DNA of 64,000 bases from Halothermothrix sp. (GCA_016841825.1 JAENYK010000004.1:124001-188000); one strand, 5' to 3'; positions 42,914 through 52,140 are shown, counted from the stretch's first letter. Numbers and translations are program-made. Notes: generated from the sequence alone by a model not told the origin.

Positions 42914-43195
42914 TTAGATCATCTCAATAGAGTAATCCACCAACTCGGCTGCAAAATTATTCTCAATATAACTGACTATATTTTCTAAAACACGATGGGC
43001 CTGAGCTGAGTCATTACTGACATAAGCGATTCCAATTTGGGATAGTTTATGTACATCTAAGTTCCCAACCTCTGCAATCGAGACATTGAATTTGGTCTGA
43101 GTACGGTTTATTATACTCTTAATAATACTTCTTTTCTCCTTTAGAGAATTAACATGCCCCATCCGCAATTCGAGCTCACAAACTCCAATTACCAT
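42914..43195 (-). CDS. DUF503 / YlxP-like protein
   Basis: The ATG at 43195 is preceded by GGGGGAG; 93 residues. It matches the DUF503 family (YlxP), small ferredoxin-fold proteins: IGVCELELRMGHVNSLKEKR at the start and VSIAEVGNLD in the middle. YlxP is often near rbfA and has been linked to ribosome maturation; here it stands alone. Confidence 0.88.
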   Translation of the reverse strand: MVIGVCELELRMGHVNSLKEKRSIIKSIINRTQTKFNVSIAEVGNLDVHKLSQIGIAYVSNDSAQAHRVLENIVSYIENNFAAELVDYSIEMI

Positions 43196-43323
43196 CGGTA
43201 CTCCCCCACCTTCCCTCTTACACATTTTTCTAATACTTATTATAACACTGCCAGAGTTTATCCTACAAGAGTTATAGGCAAAAAAGCCACTGATGCTCCA
43301 GATATCAGCGGCCTGGTTCTCAA

Positions 43324-43566
43324 TTATTCATCTTCTCGTCTCCAACAATGTAAGTAATATTCCTCTTCATCCCCACCTTTTGGCAAAACCTGAAAACCTC
43401 TTTTCTCCAAATAGCTAATCAACTCATCTGCCTCATTGGCATCAGCCCGATTCATTGATAGTATTAACTTCTCACCAGGCTGTACTGCAGCCAAAATATC
43501 CGTGAGGCGTTGTTCATCATTCCGATCAATGTTATCTCCTAAATCAACTATATGAGTCTCTTTAAT
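43324..43566 (-). CDS. TusA-like small protein with apparent ATT start codon
   Basis: An 80-codon frame begins at ATT (43566), with AAGGAGAG 9 nt upstream and an in-frame TGA two codons before it, so no ATG, GTG or TTG is available at the right place. The product (VDLGDNIDRNDEQ near the start; a conserved LEKRGFQVLPKGGDEEE end) has the length and strand-helix pattern of a TusA/SirA-type sulfur carrier, although the usual N-terminal CPxP cysteine is not seen. It lies near a YedF-like DsrE-domain gene on the other strand, and may be the missing TusA half of YedF. Family call is moderate; the start codon is unusual. Confidence 0.6.
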   Translation of the reverse strand: MKETHIVDLGDNIDRNDEQRLTDILAAVQPGEKLILSMNRADANEADELISYLEKRGFQVLPKGGDEEEYYLHCWRREDE

Positions 43567-43696
43567 GGTAGCTCACTCTCCTTTTTGTCTATAATTTTCA
43601 CCGACAAAAAAGAAAGCTATACACAGGAATTTTTTCCTTATAAAATTTCCAATAATAATTGTCTACCAAAACATATTAAAATACCAGATAGCAGCT

Positions 43697-44143
43697 TTAT
43701 AAATCAACCTCAGTCAAGAGTTTTAAACCATGTTTTTGCAAAAGTGCTGCTGTCACTCCTGAACCGGGTTTTGGCTGTCTCTGAAAACTTCCATCATAAA
43801 TCTGCCCATGTCCGCATGAAGGGCTCCTAGCTTTTAAAATAGCTGTATCAGCCTCAGATAATTGAGCGAATTTCAGTGACTCTTCTGCACCTTTTATGAA
43901 AGCCCGGGTTACATCTCTTCCATCTTTTGTCATCACTCTGGCTTTTCCTTCCAGAACAAGGTTTCCATCCCCAAGGTCGATCTCCGCCGGTGTCCGTGGA
44001 GTGGTTAAACCTCCCAATTGTTCTGGACAGATCGGGATCCACTGCTTTCCTTCCAAATATTTAACTACCCTGGAATTGCAATTATTTCCCCCCGAATATT
44101 TACAATCAATCCCTAACAAACAAGCACTTACTAATATAGTCAT
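43697..44143 (-). CDS. DUF523 protein
   Basis: A 148-residue protein of the DUF523 family: VSACLLGIDCKYSGGNN at the N terminus, WIPICPEQLGGL (~36), and LKARSPSCGHGQIYDGSF (~104). The conserved cysteines suggest metal or cluster binding; the function is unknown. It has its own promoter at 44204-44233. Confidence 0.92.
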   Translation of the reverse strand: MTILVSACLLGIDCKYSGGNNCNSRVVKYLEGKQWIPICPEQLGGLTTPRTPAEIDLGDGNLVLEGKARVMTKDGRDVTRAFIKGAEESLKFAQLSEADTAILKARSPSCGHGQIYDGSFQRQPKPGSGVTAALLQKHGLKLLTEVDL

Positions 44144-44203
44144 ACTAAACCTCCTCTCAGAAAATTACACTAACTTCTGATATAAATATTATTTTGTATT
44201 CAT

Positions 44204-44233
44204 ATTATACTATGTGTAATAACACCTTGTAAA
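44204..44233 (-). promoter_or_regulatory. Predicted promoter of the DUF523 gene
   Basis: TTTACA (44233-44228), 18-bp spacer and a perfect TATAAT (44209-44204) on the minus strand, 60 bp before the start. Confidence 0.6.
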
Positions 44234-44362
44234 GATTTGTCTTATAGACATTCTGTCTCCACTCAACTTCACTCAAAAAGATTAAAAATTCGAGGGAGGG
44301 TATTAAATAAAGTTATCGAATATATAATTTATATTAATAAAACATTTAGGGAGTTGGTCATA

Positions 44363-44701
44363 ATGATTCAAAAACCAGTTTATGTTTTTTCATCTGATAC
44401 TATTGGACAAGGTTCAGAAGAACTGGGAGAAGTTCTCACCCGGGGGATGTTCCGCACTTTGATTAGTGTTGAGCCTACACCGGAAGCTATTGTTTTCTTA
44501 AATTCTGGGGTTAAACTATTGGTAAAAGAAGATGTCCTGGAAAACATTCAGATTCTTAAAGAAACAGGTACCAGAATTTTAGGCTGCGGGACCTGCCTGG
44601 ACTATTATCAATTAAAGGATCAGGTTAAAAGTGAAATGGTTTCAAATATGAAAGATATTTTAACTACACTCTCCAATTCACCAAAGGTGGTTAATTTCTA
44701 A
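44363..44701 (+). CDS. yedF: YedF-like DsrE-domain sulfurtransferase/selenium protein
   Basis: The ATG at 44363 (GGGAG upstream) gives 112 residues. It corresponds to the C-terminal DsrE-type half of YedF proteins of selenium metabolism: VFSSDTIGQGSEELGEVL, IVFLNSGVKLL and the cysteine pair in GCGTCLDYY. The N-terminal TusA-like half of full YedF is missing here and may be the separate protein at 43324-43566. It overlaps the DUF3343 gene by one base (TAATG). Confidence 0.82.
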   Translation: MIQKPVYVFSSDTIGQGSEELGEVLTRGMFRTLISVEPTPEAIVFLNSGVKLLVKEDVLENIQILKETGTRILGCGTCLDYYQLKDQVKSEMVSNMKDILTTLSNSPKVVNF

Positions 44702-44973
44702 TGAGTTATACACTAATCTCCTTTGAATCTCCCCATCATACTATTAAAGCCGATAAAGTATTACAACAGGCAGCAATTAAGTGTATGGTATATCCGATAC
44801 CCCGGGAGATTTCCAGAGATTGCGGGTTGGGAATTAGAATTCTCAGTTCAGATCTGGACACAGCTTTAGAGTTATTTCAAAAAAAAGATATATTATTCAA
44901 AAATATATTCCCTATAAATGAGAACAATAGTCGCAATTTAATTGATAAGTTTTCTGAGAACCAGCATAGTTAA
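44701..44973 (+). CDS. DUF3343 putative Se/S carrier-like protein
   Basis: A 90-residue protein of the DUF3343 family, often next to YedF: FESPHHTIKADKVLQ, CMVYPIPREISRDCGLGIR. The two cysteines (one in RDCGLG) fit a sulfur or selenium relay. Coupled to the YedF-like gene by a one-base overlap and followed by a terminator. Confidence 0.85.
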   Translation: MSYTLISFESPHHTIKADKVLQQAAIKCMVYPIPREISRDCGLGIRILSSDLDTALELFQKKDILFKNIFPINENNSRNLIDKFSENQHS

Positions 44974-44987
44974 ATCTATTGCTGGTT
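44959..44987 (+). terminator. Terminator after DUF3343
   Basis: Stem AACCAGCA/TGCTGGTT with a short A/T extension and a T-run following at 44986-44992; it overlaps the stop codon region. Confidence 0.8.
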
Positions 44988-45098
44988 TTTTTATAAAAAT
45001 ACCACTTTATTTTTATTATTGAATGAGTTGAAAACCAGGTTTTTAGAAATACTACTTCCTATACAGCCACATACTTATATAAAATTAGGGAGGAAAAA

Positions 45099-45782
45099 AT
45101 GGAATTCTTTCATTCAGCTCTAGAAATCGTTATCGGTTTTATTTTATTATTCCTGGCGACTAAATTACTTGGCAAAGAGCAAATTTCCCAGATATCCTCA
45201 TTCGATTTCATCTCAGCGATGGTTCTGGGTGAGATTATCGGTAATGCACTTTACGATCCAGAAGTTGGTGTATGGTTTATGGTAATGAATATGGTGATCT
45301 GGGTATTTTTAAAATTAGCCTTTGAAAAAATTTCCCTCAAATTTCTCACCATGCGACCTATTCTTGAGAGTAAACCCAATGTTGTTATTCGGGATGGCAA
45401 GATTGATATTAATGAGTTGAAAAAAAGCCAACTTCATTTAAATCAGCTTTTGATGATGGTTAGAGAAAAAAGTAATTGTAGTCTAGCAGAAGTCGATTAT
45501 GCTATATTAGAGACTGACGGCAAACTCACAGTAATCAAAAAACCTGAATTTCGAAATCCCACTTTGAAAGATTTAAACCTGGCTCCCAAGCCAACATCAT
45601 TACCAATACCACTAATCATTGATGGTATAGTTTTAGCTGAAAATTTACATTTGGCAGGCGTAGATGATGAATGGTTACACGAACATATGCGAAAATTAGG
45701 TCATTTTAATCCCCAACAGATCATTTATGCAGAAATTACTGAAGAAAGGGAACTATTTATTGCAGAAAAAGTCTTTCTATAA
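45099..45782 (+). CDS. DUF421 / YetF-like membrane protein
   Basis: A 227-residue protein with three membrane spans near the N terminus (~7-80), then the conserved KLLGKEQISQISSFDFISAMVLGEI context, and a soluble C-terminal YetF domain (RPILESKPNVVIRDGKID; SLAEVDYAILETDGKLTVIKK). Typical of DUF421 proteins such as YetF and YkjA, of unclear function and linked to spore or envelope traits in Bacillus. GGGAGG precedes the ATG. Confidence 0.9.
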   Translation: MEFFHSALEIVIGFILLFLATKLLGKEQISQISSFDFISAMVLGEIIGNALYDPEVGVWFMVMNMVIWVFLKLAFEKISLKFLTMRPILESKPNVVIRDGKIDINELKKSQLHLNQLLMMVREKSNCSLAEVDYAILETDGKLTVIKKPEFRNPTLKDLNLAPKPTSLPIPLIIDGIVLAENLHLAGVDDEWLHEHMRKLGHFNPQQIIYAEITEERELFIAEKVFL

Positions 45783-45829
45783 AACCGCAGCCTATAAGCC
45801 AATGTAATTAATTTTACTTTATTTATCAG

Positions 45830-45859
45830 TTGTCAATGGAGTTTTTCTTATGATATAAT
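45830..45859 (+). promoter_or_regulatory. Predicted promoter of the Rrf2 regulator gene
   Basis: TTGTCA (45830-45835), 18-bp spacer, TATAAT (45854-45859), about 87 bp before the start. Rrf2 regulators of this kind often control their own promoter. Confidence 0.6.
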
Positions 45860-45945
45860 TTATATAATCCAACTTTTTACAATATGTAGATTATTCTGTT
45901 TGATTCATCCAATATGTATCTTTTTATCCCAGGAGGTTTTACCTT

Positions 45946-46353
45946 ATGCAAATATCCCGTAAAAGCGAATATGCCATTCATTCTTTGATGATTTTGGCGT
46001 TTAATAATGGTGAAGAGATGAGTGTTGAAGAATTGGCTTCCATGCAGGAAATATCCCGGACTTATCTGGCTAAAGTTATGCAAAAATTAGCCGGAGCTGA
46101 GTTAGTACAATCCAGCAAAGGATTTAAAGGTGGATATTCTCTGGCTACCTCTCCAGAAGAGATATCTTTTGCTCAGATTGTAGCACTTTTTGAAGAAGAA
46201 GATCAGTTCTATAATTGCATGGATACAAAACGAGGATGTCAATTTGGCAAGAATTGCCTCATTCATCAAGCTTTCCAAAAGGCTTATCTCAGTATGTTAG
46301 CGGAGTTACAGAAGGTTCATATTTCAGATCTATTGACCGGTTATGATAAATAA
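45946..46353 (+). CDS. Rrf2/IscR-like iron-sulfur transcription regulator
   Basis: A 135-residue winged-helix regulator of the Rrf2 family: MQISRKSEYAIHSL start, helix-turn-helix with EISRTYLAKVMQKL, and GFKGGYSLA wing. Cys91, Cys98, Cys104 and His107 sit at the places used by IscR for its [2Fe-2S] cluster (Cys92, 98, 104, His107 in E. coli), so it probably senses iron-sulfur status or redox. No isc/suf genes are beside it. CCAGGAGG precedes the ATG. Confidence 0.9.
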   Translation: MQISRKSEYAIHSLMILAFNNGEEMSVEELASMQEISRTYLAKVMQKLAGAELVQSSKGFKGGYSLATSPEEISFAQIVALFEEEDQFYNCMDTKRGCQFGKNCLIHQAFQKAYLSMLAELQKVHISDLLTGYDK

Positions 46354-46509
46354 ATCTTTTATGAAAAAAACAGCCATCCAAAAACCATCTCAACAGATAA
46401 TTAAGGATCTCCAAATGTTCTAAATTGTTATCAGTTAAGCCGATAGAATAGCTGCAATCTTTATTAATATTTTGGTAACTTTTACTTATCATACTACGGA
46501 ACACATCTA

Positions 46510-47313
46510 TTACCAGGTTTTAAGCATATTGATCTGACCTCGACCTGCTTTTTTTTGATAACCCAGGGTTTCGTATAATCTGCTCGCACGATAGTTTTCA
46601 ACATCGCAAGACAGAAAACTTTTTTGAGCCTGCATCCCCTGACCCCATTTAAGGCCAGTTATAGCCAACGCTCGACCGATACCTTTACTTTGATAATCTG
46701 GGTCTACTGCCAATTCCCTAAGCCATGCTATCGGCCCGTTAAGGCTATCAAAACCATATAGATTCATAAAACAAGCTCCTACGACTTTATCATCTACTTC
46801 AGCAATCAAAATTTGACTATTCTCAGTATTGAACCATTCCTTAACATACTCATCAGTCTCTCCATGAAATCCTCTTGAAAATTCTCTACATTTCCGGGTG
46901 ATTGCTCCTACCTGTGAATACTCATTTTCCTCCATTCTTCTAATTTTATTATCTGGTTCTGCAAAATGTATTTGTGGGAGATTTGTCAACCAATAATCAC
47001 AAAACTCACTGTCAATGACAAATCCAGCCTCCTCAAAAACTGCCGGAAATTCACAGGGTACAAATTCTATATATAGTGGTTTCGGTTTTTCTGCCTGAAT
47101 CACAGGGTGAGTTATTACTTTTGTCAAACCTTCCCCCACTGCTCTACTGGAATCTGCACCCCAGTATAGATTAAGTCTATGCTTCTCAGGTTGTACAAAC
47201 AACAGATATTCTTTTTCATCAATGATTAACAGTGGGTGCAATTCTTCCAACTCTATATATTCAAAACAATGATATGAAAAGTTTTTCGCCTGAATAACCA
47301 GATCTTTTATCAT
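46510..47313 (-). CDS. GNAT family N-acetyltransferase
   Basis: The ATG at 47313 has GGGGGAG 8 nt upstream; 267 residues. The C-terminal half is a GNAT domain with the acetyl-CoA loop DPDYQSKGIGRALA and the SRLYETLGYQK end. The N-terminal half (~1-120) is a less conserved domain, possibly a second, decayed GNAT fold. Substrate unknown. It follows pcp by 19 bp. Confidence 0.85.
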   Translation of the reverse strand: MIKDLVIQAKNFSYHCFEYIELEELHPLLIIDEKEYLLFVQPEKHRLNLYWGADSSRAVGEGLTKVITHPVIQAEKPKPLYIEFVPCEFPAVFEEAGFVIDSEFCDYWLTNLPQIHFAEPDNKIRRMEENEYSQVGAITRKCREFSRGFHGETDEYVKEWFNTENSQILIAEVDDKVVGACFMNLYGFDSLNGPIAWLRELAVDPDYQSKGIGRALAITGLKWGQGMQAQKSFLSCDVENYRASRLYETLGYQKKAGRGQINMLKTW

Positions 47314-47332
47314 TTGCATCTCCCCCATTCTG

Positions 47333-47992
47333 TTAATCCAGAGTACCTCCGACAACCTTCACATCCTCTTCACCAGTAACCGCCGCTTTAACGATCATTT
47401 TTAATCCTTTAAGCATAACCTCTAAATCCATGCTGGCATAATTTGCTTTATTCACTACCTGTTCAGGAAGAAATGGAATATGAATGAATCCACCTATTTT
47501 CTCCGTACCAGCTAAAATATCTAAAATTCCATACATCAGATGGTTACAGACATAAGTTCCTGCACTATTAGAAATAATTGTTGGAACACCTGCATCCTGA
47601 GCTGCTTTCATCATTCTTTTAATAGGTAAAGTACTAAAATAAGCTGCCGGGCCAGCAGGATTTATCGCCCTATCAATTGGCTGATCTCCCTCATTATCAG
47701 CAATTCTGGCATCATCCACGTTAATTGCAACCCGCTCTATAGACAAAGCTGTTCTACTTCCAGCCTGTCCGATACCGATCACAATATCTGGATTTAATTC
47801 GTTAATCAAAGTTTTTAACCTGGCAACAGATTTACCGAAAACAACGGGCAATTGCAGCAGGTGGAGTTCAAATTCTCTGCCTTCTTCAGCAGTACTCCAA
47901 TCATCATTTTGTAAACGTTTGATCAGTTCTAAAGAAGGGTTAATGGTCTCACCACCAAAAGGTTCAAATCCGGTTAATAATATTTTTTTCAT
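47333..47992 (-). CDS. pcp: Pyroglutamyl-peptidase I
   Basis: A 219-residue cysteine peptidase (C15) that removes N-terminal pyroglutamate. GFEPFGGETINPS lies near the start; the catalytic triad is Glu86 (SIERVAIN), Cys149 (SNSAGTYVCNHLMYG) and His171 (GGFIHIPFLPEQ). Normal length. Confidence 0.96.
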   Translation of the reverse strand: MKKILLTGFEPFGGETINPSLELIKRLQNDDWSTAEEGREFELHLLQLPVVFGKSVARLKTLINELNPDIVIGIGQAGSRTALSIERVAINVDDARIADNEGDQPIDRAINPAGPAAYFSTLPIKRMMKAAQDAGVPTIISNSAGTYVCNHLMYGILDILAGTEKIGGFIHIPFLPEQVVNKANYASMDLEVMLKGLKMIVKAAVTGEEDVKVVGGTLD

Positions 47993-48091
47993 TAGACAAC
48001 ACCTCCAGGATTTAATAAATATTTATCATAAAGTCAGTAACTTTTTGATTAGAGTGATCATTTCACTGCTCCATGATATAAAAATACTTTA

Positions 48092-49198
48092 TCAATTACT
48101 TTTTTTCGTCAAAACAGTTCTAATCACCTGCAATACCCGGGGGTCTTTCTCAAAATTTTTAACTTCCTGTAAGATATTTATCGTTTCCGGGCCAGCGATT
48201 TGTCCTAGAGCCCAGGCTGCTGTGCCACGAATAACTGGACGTTGATCCTGAAGAGCCGTTTTTAAAATTGGTAAAGAATCGGGATCTTTTAGATTTCCAA
48301 GAATTATCAGGGCATTGCGTTGTAAAGTAGTTTTCCCCCGCCACCCCATGACCGTATCTTCTACCAAATCGCGAAACTGACTATTTGAAAGATTCACAAT
48401 CTGCTCCAGATCAGGCATAAAGCCCAGACTATGGGGCTCGAACAGGCCACTCCCCGTTATCGCCTGACGATTGTATGGACAGATATCCTGACAGGTATCA
48501 CAGCCCCAGAGTCTCGTACCAAGACTTTTGCTCACACTATCCGATAAAAGACCTTTTTCCTGAGTATAATGGGCAAGACATTCTGTGGACAGAATCTCCC
48601 CCGGAGATTTTATCGCCTGTTGAGGGCAAGCCTGCAAACATAGGTCACATTCTCCACACCCTATTTTCAATGGACTATCAGGTTTTAAATAAATGTTTAG
48701 TAATATCTCCCCCAGAGAAATAAAGGAGCCATACTCCGGATTAATCAATGCTGAATTTTTCCCGAAGAAACCTAAACCTGCACGATGAGCTATCTCTCTA
48801 TCGATTAAGGGACCAGTATCGACAAAGATCTCAGCTTTAGCTTCTGGATATTCTTTCCTAATAAAACTAACTAACTTTTTCATCTTTTCTTTAAGAACCA
48901 AATGATAATCCTTCAGCTGGGCAAATCTCGCCAGCTTCCCCCGAAACTTACCATCTATATGAGCCTCAGCCTGCAAATATGAAATCCCCACAGCAATCAA
49001 AGATTGGGCATCTTCCATCAACATCTGTGGTTGACATCGTTTTTGCAAATTCTTTTCTGCCCATGGAGAAAGATAGCCTTTCCTTTCCAGCTTTATTAAT
49101 CTGCGATAAGCCTCCTCAAAAGGTTCAGCAGTAGTGATTCCAATAAGATCTACACCGATCTCCTTAGCATATGTTTTTATTCGTTCCTCAACAGTCAT
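48092..49198 (-). CDS. queG: Epoxyqueuosine reductase QueG
   Basis: The ATG at 49198 has AAAGGA at good distance; 368 residues. It reduces epoxyqueuosine to queuosine in tRNA, using cobalamin and two [4Fe-4S] clusters. Cluster motifs: CGECDLCLQACPQQA and WGCDTCQDICPYN, with CLAHYTQ between. The C-terminal HEAT-like repeat (QRPVIRGTAAWALGQI) is present. Other queuosine genes are not in the window. Confidence 0.95.
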   Translation of the reverse strand: MTVEERIKTYAKEIGVDLIGITTAEPFEEAYRRLIKLERKGYLSPWAEKNLQKRCQPQMLMEDAQSLIAVGISYLQAEAHIDGKFRGKLARFAQLKDYHLVLKEKMKKLVSFIRKEYPEAKAEIFVDTGPLIDREIAHRAGLGFFGKNSALINPEYGSFISLGEILLNIYLKPDSPLKIGCGECDLCLQACPQQAIKSPGEILSTECLAHYTQEKGLLSDSVSKSLGTRLWGCDTCQDICPYNRQAITGSGLFEPHSLGFMPDLEQIVNLSNSQFRDLVEDTVMGWRGKTTLQRNALIILGNLKDPDSLPILKTALQDQRPVIRGTAAWALGQIAGPETINILQEVKNFEKDPRVLQVIRTVLTKKSN

Positions 49199-49428
49199 TC
49201 TTCTCATTCCTTTGTAGTCTGAGATTGTCAATCCAGATTTTAGCTTGTACCAATTTCCTTTCAGTCATCCTCAAAAGAATTATATTGTCGAAATTATGTC
49301 ACTTAACAATTTCTCAATACTATATCTCTATAGCTTACAAAAAGGCTAACTTTTCTCTTACTTTCTTCTCCATTAGACAACAACTAATATTTCCCGGGAA
49401 ATTTCGACCTGAAATATCGTTAGTAAAA

Positions 49429-49456
49429 AACCCACCAATTGCTTTTCAGGCGGGTT
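49429..49456 (-). terminator. Terminator of the permease pair
   Basis: AACCCACC / GGCGGGTT stem with one mismatch and a 12-nt loop, followed on the minus strand by six T. The rest of 49199-49428 shows no gene. Confidence 0.65.
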
Positions 49457-49493
49457 CATCAACTCGATAAAACAGTCTTCTTCCGACTATTTG

Positions 49494-50018
49494 CTAAATT
49501 TGTTCTGGAAAAACGACCTTCTTTTTCTCCAAATACTTCCCTAACAGGGCAGAACTAATTACAATCAACGGCACCGAAGTCAACAACCTGATTAGAGTAA
49601 ACTTTATTCCCAAAAATGATGCTTCAAATAAAGTCATAGGTATGCGAACCAACGCAGCAGAACCAACATATGTAAGAATCGTACCAAACTTTGCTCCTTT
49701 TTTATATAATGAATAGGCAACCGGAAAAGCGACATATGCTCCACCAACTGTTGTACTGGCCAATAATATGGCCCAGATATACCCTTTAATTCCTGAACTA
49801 TGCCCAAAATTTTGCTCAACAACCTTTTGGGGAACCCATACCTCAAAAAGCCCGATTAGAATAAAAGCACAGGGCAGCACTTGAATCATACCTTTAGCAA
49901 ATTCAACAAAATTATCCCCAATACTAACCCCGGGAGTAAATTTGAAGATCCAGGAGAATACGATCAGGCAAACAAAAATCACAAATACAATTAAGCTACT
50001 ACGCTGCTTTTTCTTCAT
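49494..50018 (-). CDS. COG0701-type permease, second half
   Basis: The ATG at 50018 follows GGGGAGG; 174 residues with about five membrane spans. TVGGAYVAFPVAYSLYKKGA and ALVRIPMTLFEASFLG match the YraQ/ArsP-like (DUF318) permease family. It begins one base after the stop of the companion gene, so the two halves likely form one transporter. Substrate unknown (family members move arsenicals or other small solutes). Confidence 0.75.
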   Translation of the reverse strand: MKKKQRSSLIVFVIFVCLIVFSWIFKFTPGVSIGDNFVEFAKGMIQVLPCAFILIGLFEVWVPQKVVEQNFGHSSGIKGYIWAILLASTTVGGAYVAFPVAYSLYKKGAKFGTILTYVGSAALVRIPMTLFEASFLGIKFTLIRLLTSVPLIVISSALLGKYLEKKKVVFPEQI

Positions 50019-50019
50019 C

Positions 50020-50502
50020 CTAAAATACCTCCCCATAGAATATTCCAATTACAATGGTGACAATGACTGCGATTAAAAAACTGATTATATTTCTAAGAAT
50101 AGCAGGCATGACACCAAAATATTCCTTCTCCACCGGATATGTAAGAATACCTACATTCATCAATGTAGTAGTAAATGCCGCAATACTCATATATCCGACT
50201 CCTTTAGTAAGCAATATTCCGCCCAATGGGAAGGCAATAAATCCAGGCATTAACGTAATCGAACCAAAAATGAGTCCGAAAATCGTCCCACTCAATTTTG
50301 AGCTCTCTCCCAAATATTTGGCAATAATCTGGTCCGGAATTAGATAAAGGATAACCGAAACCATAATCAACATCTGGAGAAAACCTGGTAAAATATTTAA
50401 AAATTTTTTTACGGCGACCTTTAGGGCTTTGATACTTTTTTCTCTATCTGCAATTACGGAAAAGATACAAGCTATAAGTGTAACAATATATAAAAAGATC
50501 AT
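50020..50502 (-). CDS. COG0701-type permease, first half
   Basis: 160 residues (start taken at ATG 50502 with AAAGG 9 nt upstream; ATG 50511 also possible), about four to five membrane spans. It repeats the pattern of its partner: TLMPGFIAFPLGGILLTKGV and LMNVGILTYPVEKEYFG. In many bacteria the two halves are one ~330-residue protein; here they are adjacent separate genes. Confidence 0.75.
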   Translation of the reverse strand: MIFLYIVTLIACIFSVIADREKSIKALKVAVKKFLNILPGFLQMLIMVSVILYLIPDQIIAKYLGESSKLSGTIFGLIFGSITLMPGFIAFPLGGILLTKGVGYMSIAAFTTTLMNVGILTYPVEKEYFGVMPAILRNIISFLIAVIVTIVIGIFYGEVF

Positions 50503-50557
50503 TATCATCATCCTTTCATCTATAATCTCTAAAATTCACTCACGGAGATAATCAGAG

Positions 50558-51757
50558 TTAACTGATACTCAACCGTGAATATTGCTCTTTAATCTTTCTC
50601 CTAAGTTTGTTTTGATAAATAAAATATAATTTCGAATATTTTTCTATGCTTCTTAGATAATTTTTGCTATAAAAATTCTTATTTTGTGCTATTGAATCTA
50701 AAATAAGATAAAAACAACTTCTATCAATAATTCTGGCAAAATTATCAGCTATATCTATCTCAAAATCATATAACTGATTGATAACCTCTGTCATAAAACA
50801 AAGAAGTTGATCGGTCAAATCATCCAGATATCCCTCTGTTATTCCCTTAGAAAATATTGTCTGATGCCCATTATCCAGATCATTTTTGGCATCCTGCAGA
50901 TCATCCATCAATTGCAGGAGAACACCATATCCAAAGAAAAAATAGGCATACTTTTTTACTAAAGCTCCATTTACAAGATAGGCATCTGCCAAAACCGATG
51001 TTCCACCTTTACTTATAGAAAGCTCTAAAATATACTGTTCTGACAACATCTTCTTCTGTTGTAACAGACTATTTTCTTGTGCCTGATGGATAGCCAGCAA
51101 ACTCTGAAACACCTCCGGGAATCTATCTCTCGCATATTCCCCTTCTATCATCTTGATTAAAGCAAAAATATTCTCCTCATAGTCATTCCTTGCTTCTATA
51201 CTATCCCCGGCCAACCTACAGCCAAATCTATTATTGAACTCCTTTTTTTCACTAATTGATATCGAAGTATCATCAAGATAATTATCGCTAAAAGGATAAA
51301 GCATACTATATGCAAATACCGATGGAGTTAACTCTACCTTCCGATTCAACAAACATTGAATATTACTCATTATCCATACATTCCTCAAAGCCTGAAAGAT
51401 ATCATCTCTCGCAAAACCAGGATAGCTATCTTTAACTCTGCTGATAAAAGATTTAGTAACATTGAAATAATCTTTTGAGATAACGATATCAATCTCTTCA
51501 GCGACATAACCCAATGTCTTTTGAGCAAAATGTCTTAACAAAGCAAGAATTCTACTTTCCTGCGCCTTTGTTACCTTATTTAGATTAATAATTTCCTCTA
51601 ATTGATTATATAAATTTTTACTAAAACTAGACGTCCTTCTTTGATTAAGCAATCTTACCCAAAACCAACATTCTTTACTCGAATCTGAATAGGACTTTTT
51701 GCTCTTATTCCACAAATCCAGATAATCCTGCACAAAATCACTCACCAGACTATCCAT
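50558..51757 (-). CDS. Class I isoprenoid-synthase-fold protein
   Basis: A 399-residue, mostly helical protein. Two aspartate-rich segments are placed as in class I terpenoid/polyprenyl synthases: PFSDNYLDDTS (~155) and QLMDDLQDAKNDLDNG (~282). These usually bind magnesium-diphosphate. It is not a normal polyprenyl synthase (spacing and the surrounding sequence differ), and it is close to what is often called a class 1 isoprenoid biosynthesis enzyme of Firmicutes. No terpene tailoring genes are adjacent. GAGGGGAG precedes the ATG. Confidence 0.65.
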   Translation of the reverse strand: MDSLVSDFVQDYLDLWNKSKKSYSDSSKECWFWVRLLNQRRTSSFSKNLYNQLEEIINLNKVTKAQESRILALLRHFAQKTLGYVAEEIDIVISKDYFNVTKSFISRVKDSYPGFARDDIFQALRNVWIMSNIQCLLNRKVELTPSVFAYSMLYPFSDNYLDDTSISISEKKEFNNRFGCRLAGDSIEARNDYEENIFALIKMIEGEYARDRFPEVFQSLLAIHQAQENSLLQQKKMLSEQYILELSISKGGTSVLADAYLVNGALVKKYAYFFFGYGVLLQLMDDLQDAKNDLDNGHQTIFSKGITEGYLDDLTDQLLCFMTEVINQLYDFEIDIADNFARIIDRSCFYLILDSIAQNKNFYSKNYLRSIEKYSKLYFIYQNKLRRKIKEQYSRLSIS

Positions 51758-52116
51758 AAATCGACTCCCTCCCCAGATGCCAGCTATCTCTCATATGTAG
51801 CTGCAGCCATTCCAAAATATGTGGGAACCTGGTAAGACAACATTTCTATCCATAGTTACCTTTCCGTACCCACTCACTCAACAGTTTTTACTCCCTGATG
51901 TTTCCATGTACTATTACAATAACCGATATGATGCTGAATATGTCTGATTGTCATCACTATTTCTCTTTCATAATTTATTTATTCAGCAACTTTTCAAATC
52001 TTCCTCCCACTCCAGATCCTAAAATCCTGAATTTCTCTTCCTATCAGATTGGGCAGAAACAAAATAACTTATTTACTTCCCTTCCACAAAATGCATAATA
52101 CACTGGATATAAAAAA
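51758..52116. other. Gene-free stretch upstream of the isoprenoid-fold gene
   Basis: About 360 AT-rich bases. A 66-codon plus-strand frame (51898-52098) has no ribosome site and low-complexity composition, so I do not call it. No clear promoter found. Confidence 0.4.
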
Positions 52117-52140
52117 CGAGATGATTAAGAAATCATCTCG
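52117..52140 (-). terminator. Terminator overlapping the ABC transporter stop
   Basis: Perfect 10-bp stem CGAGATGATT / AATCATCTCG with a 4-nt loop, followed on the minus strand by six T. One arm lies in the last codons of the gene. Confidence 0.8.

Noticed and set aside
51898-52098. A 66-codon plus-strand frame in the gap upstream of the isoprenoid-fold gene
   Set aside because: No ribosome site, no recognisable fold, and composition expected from AT-rich non-coding DNA.
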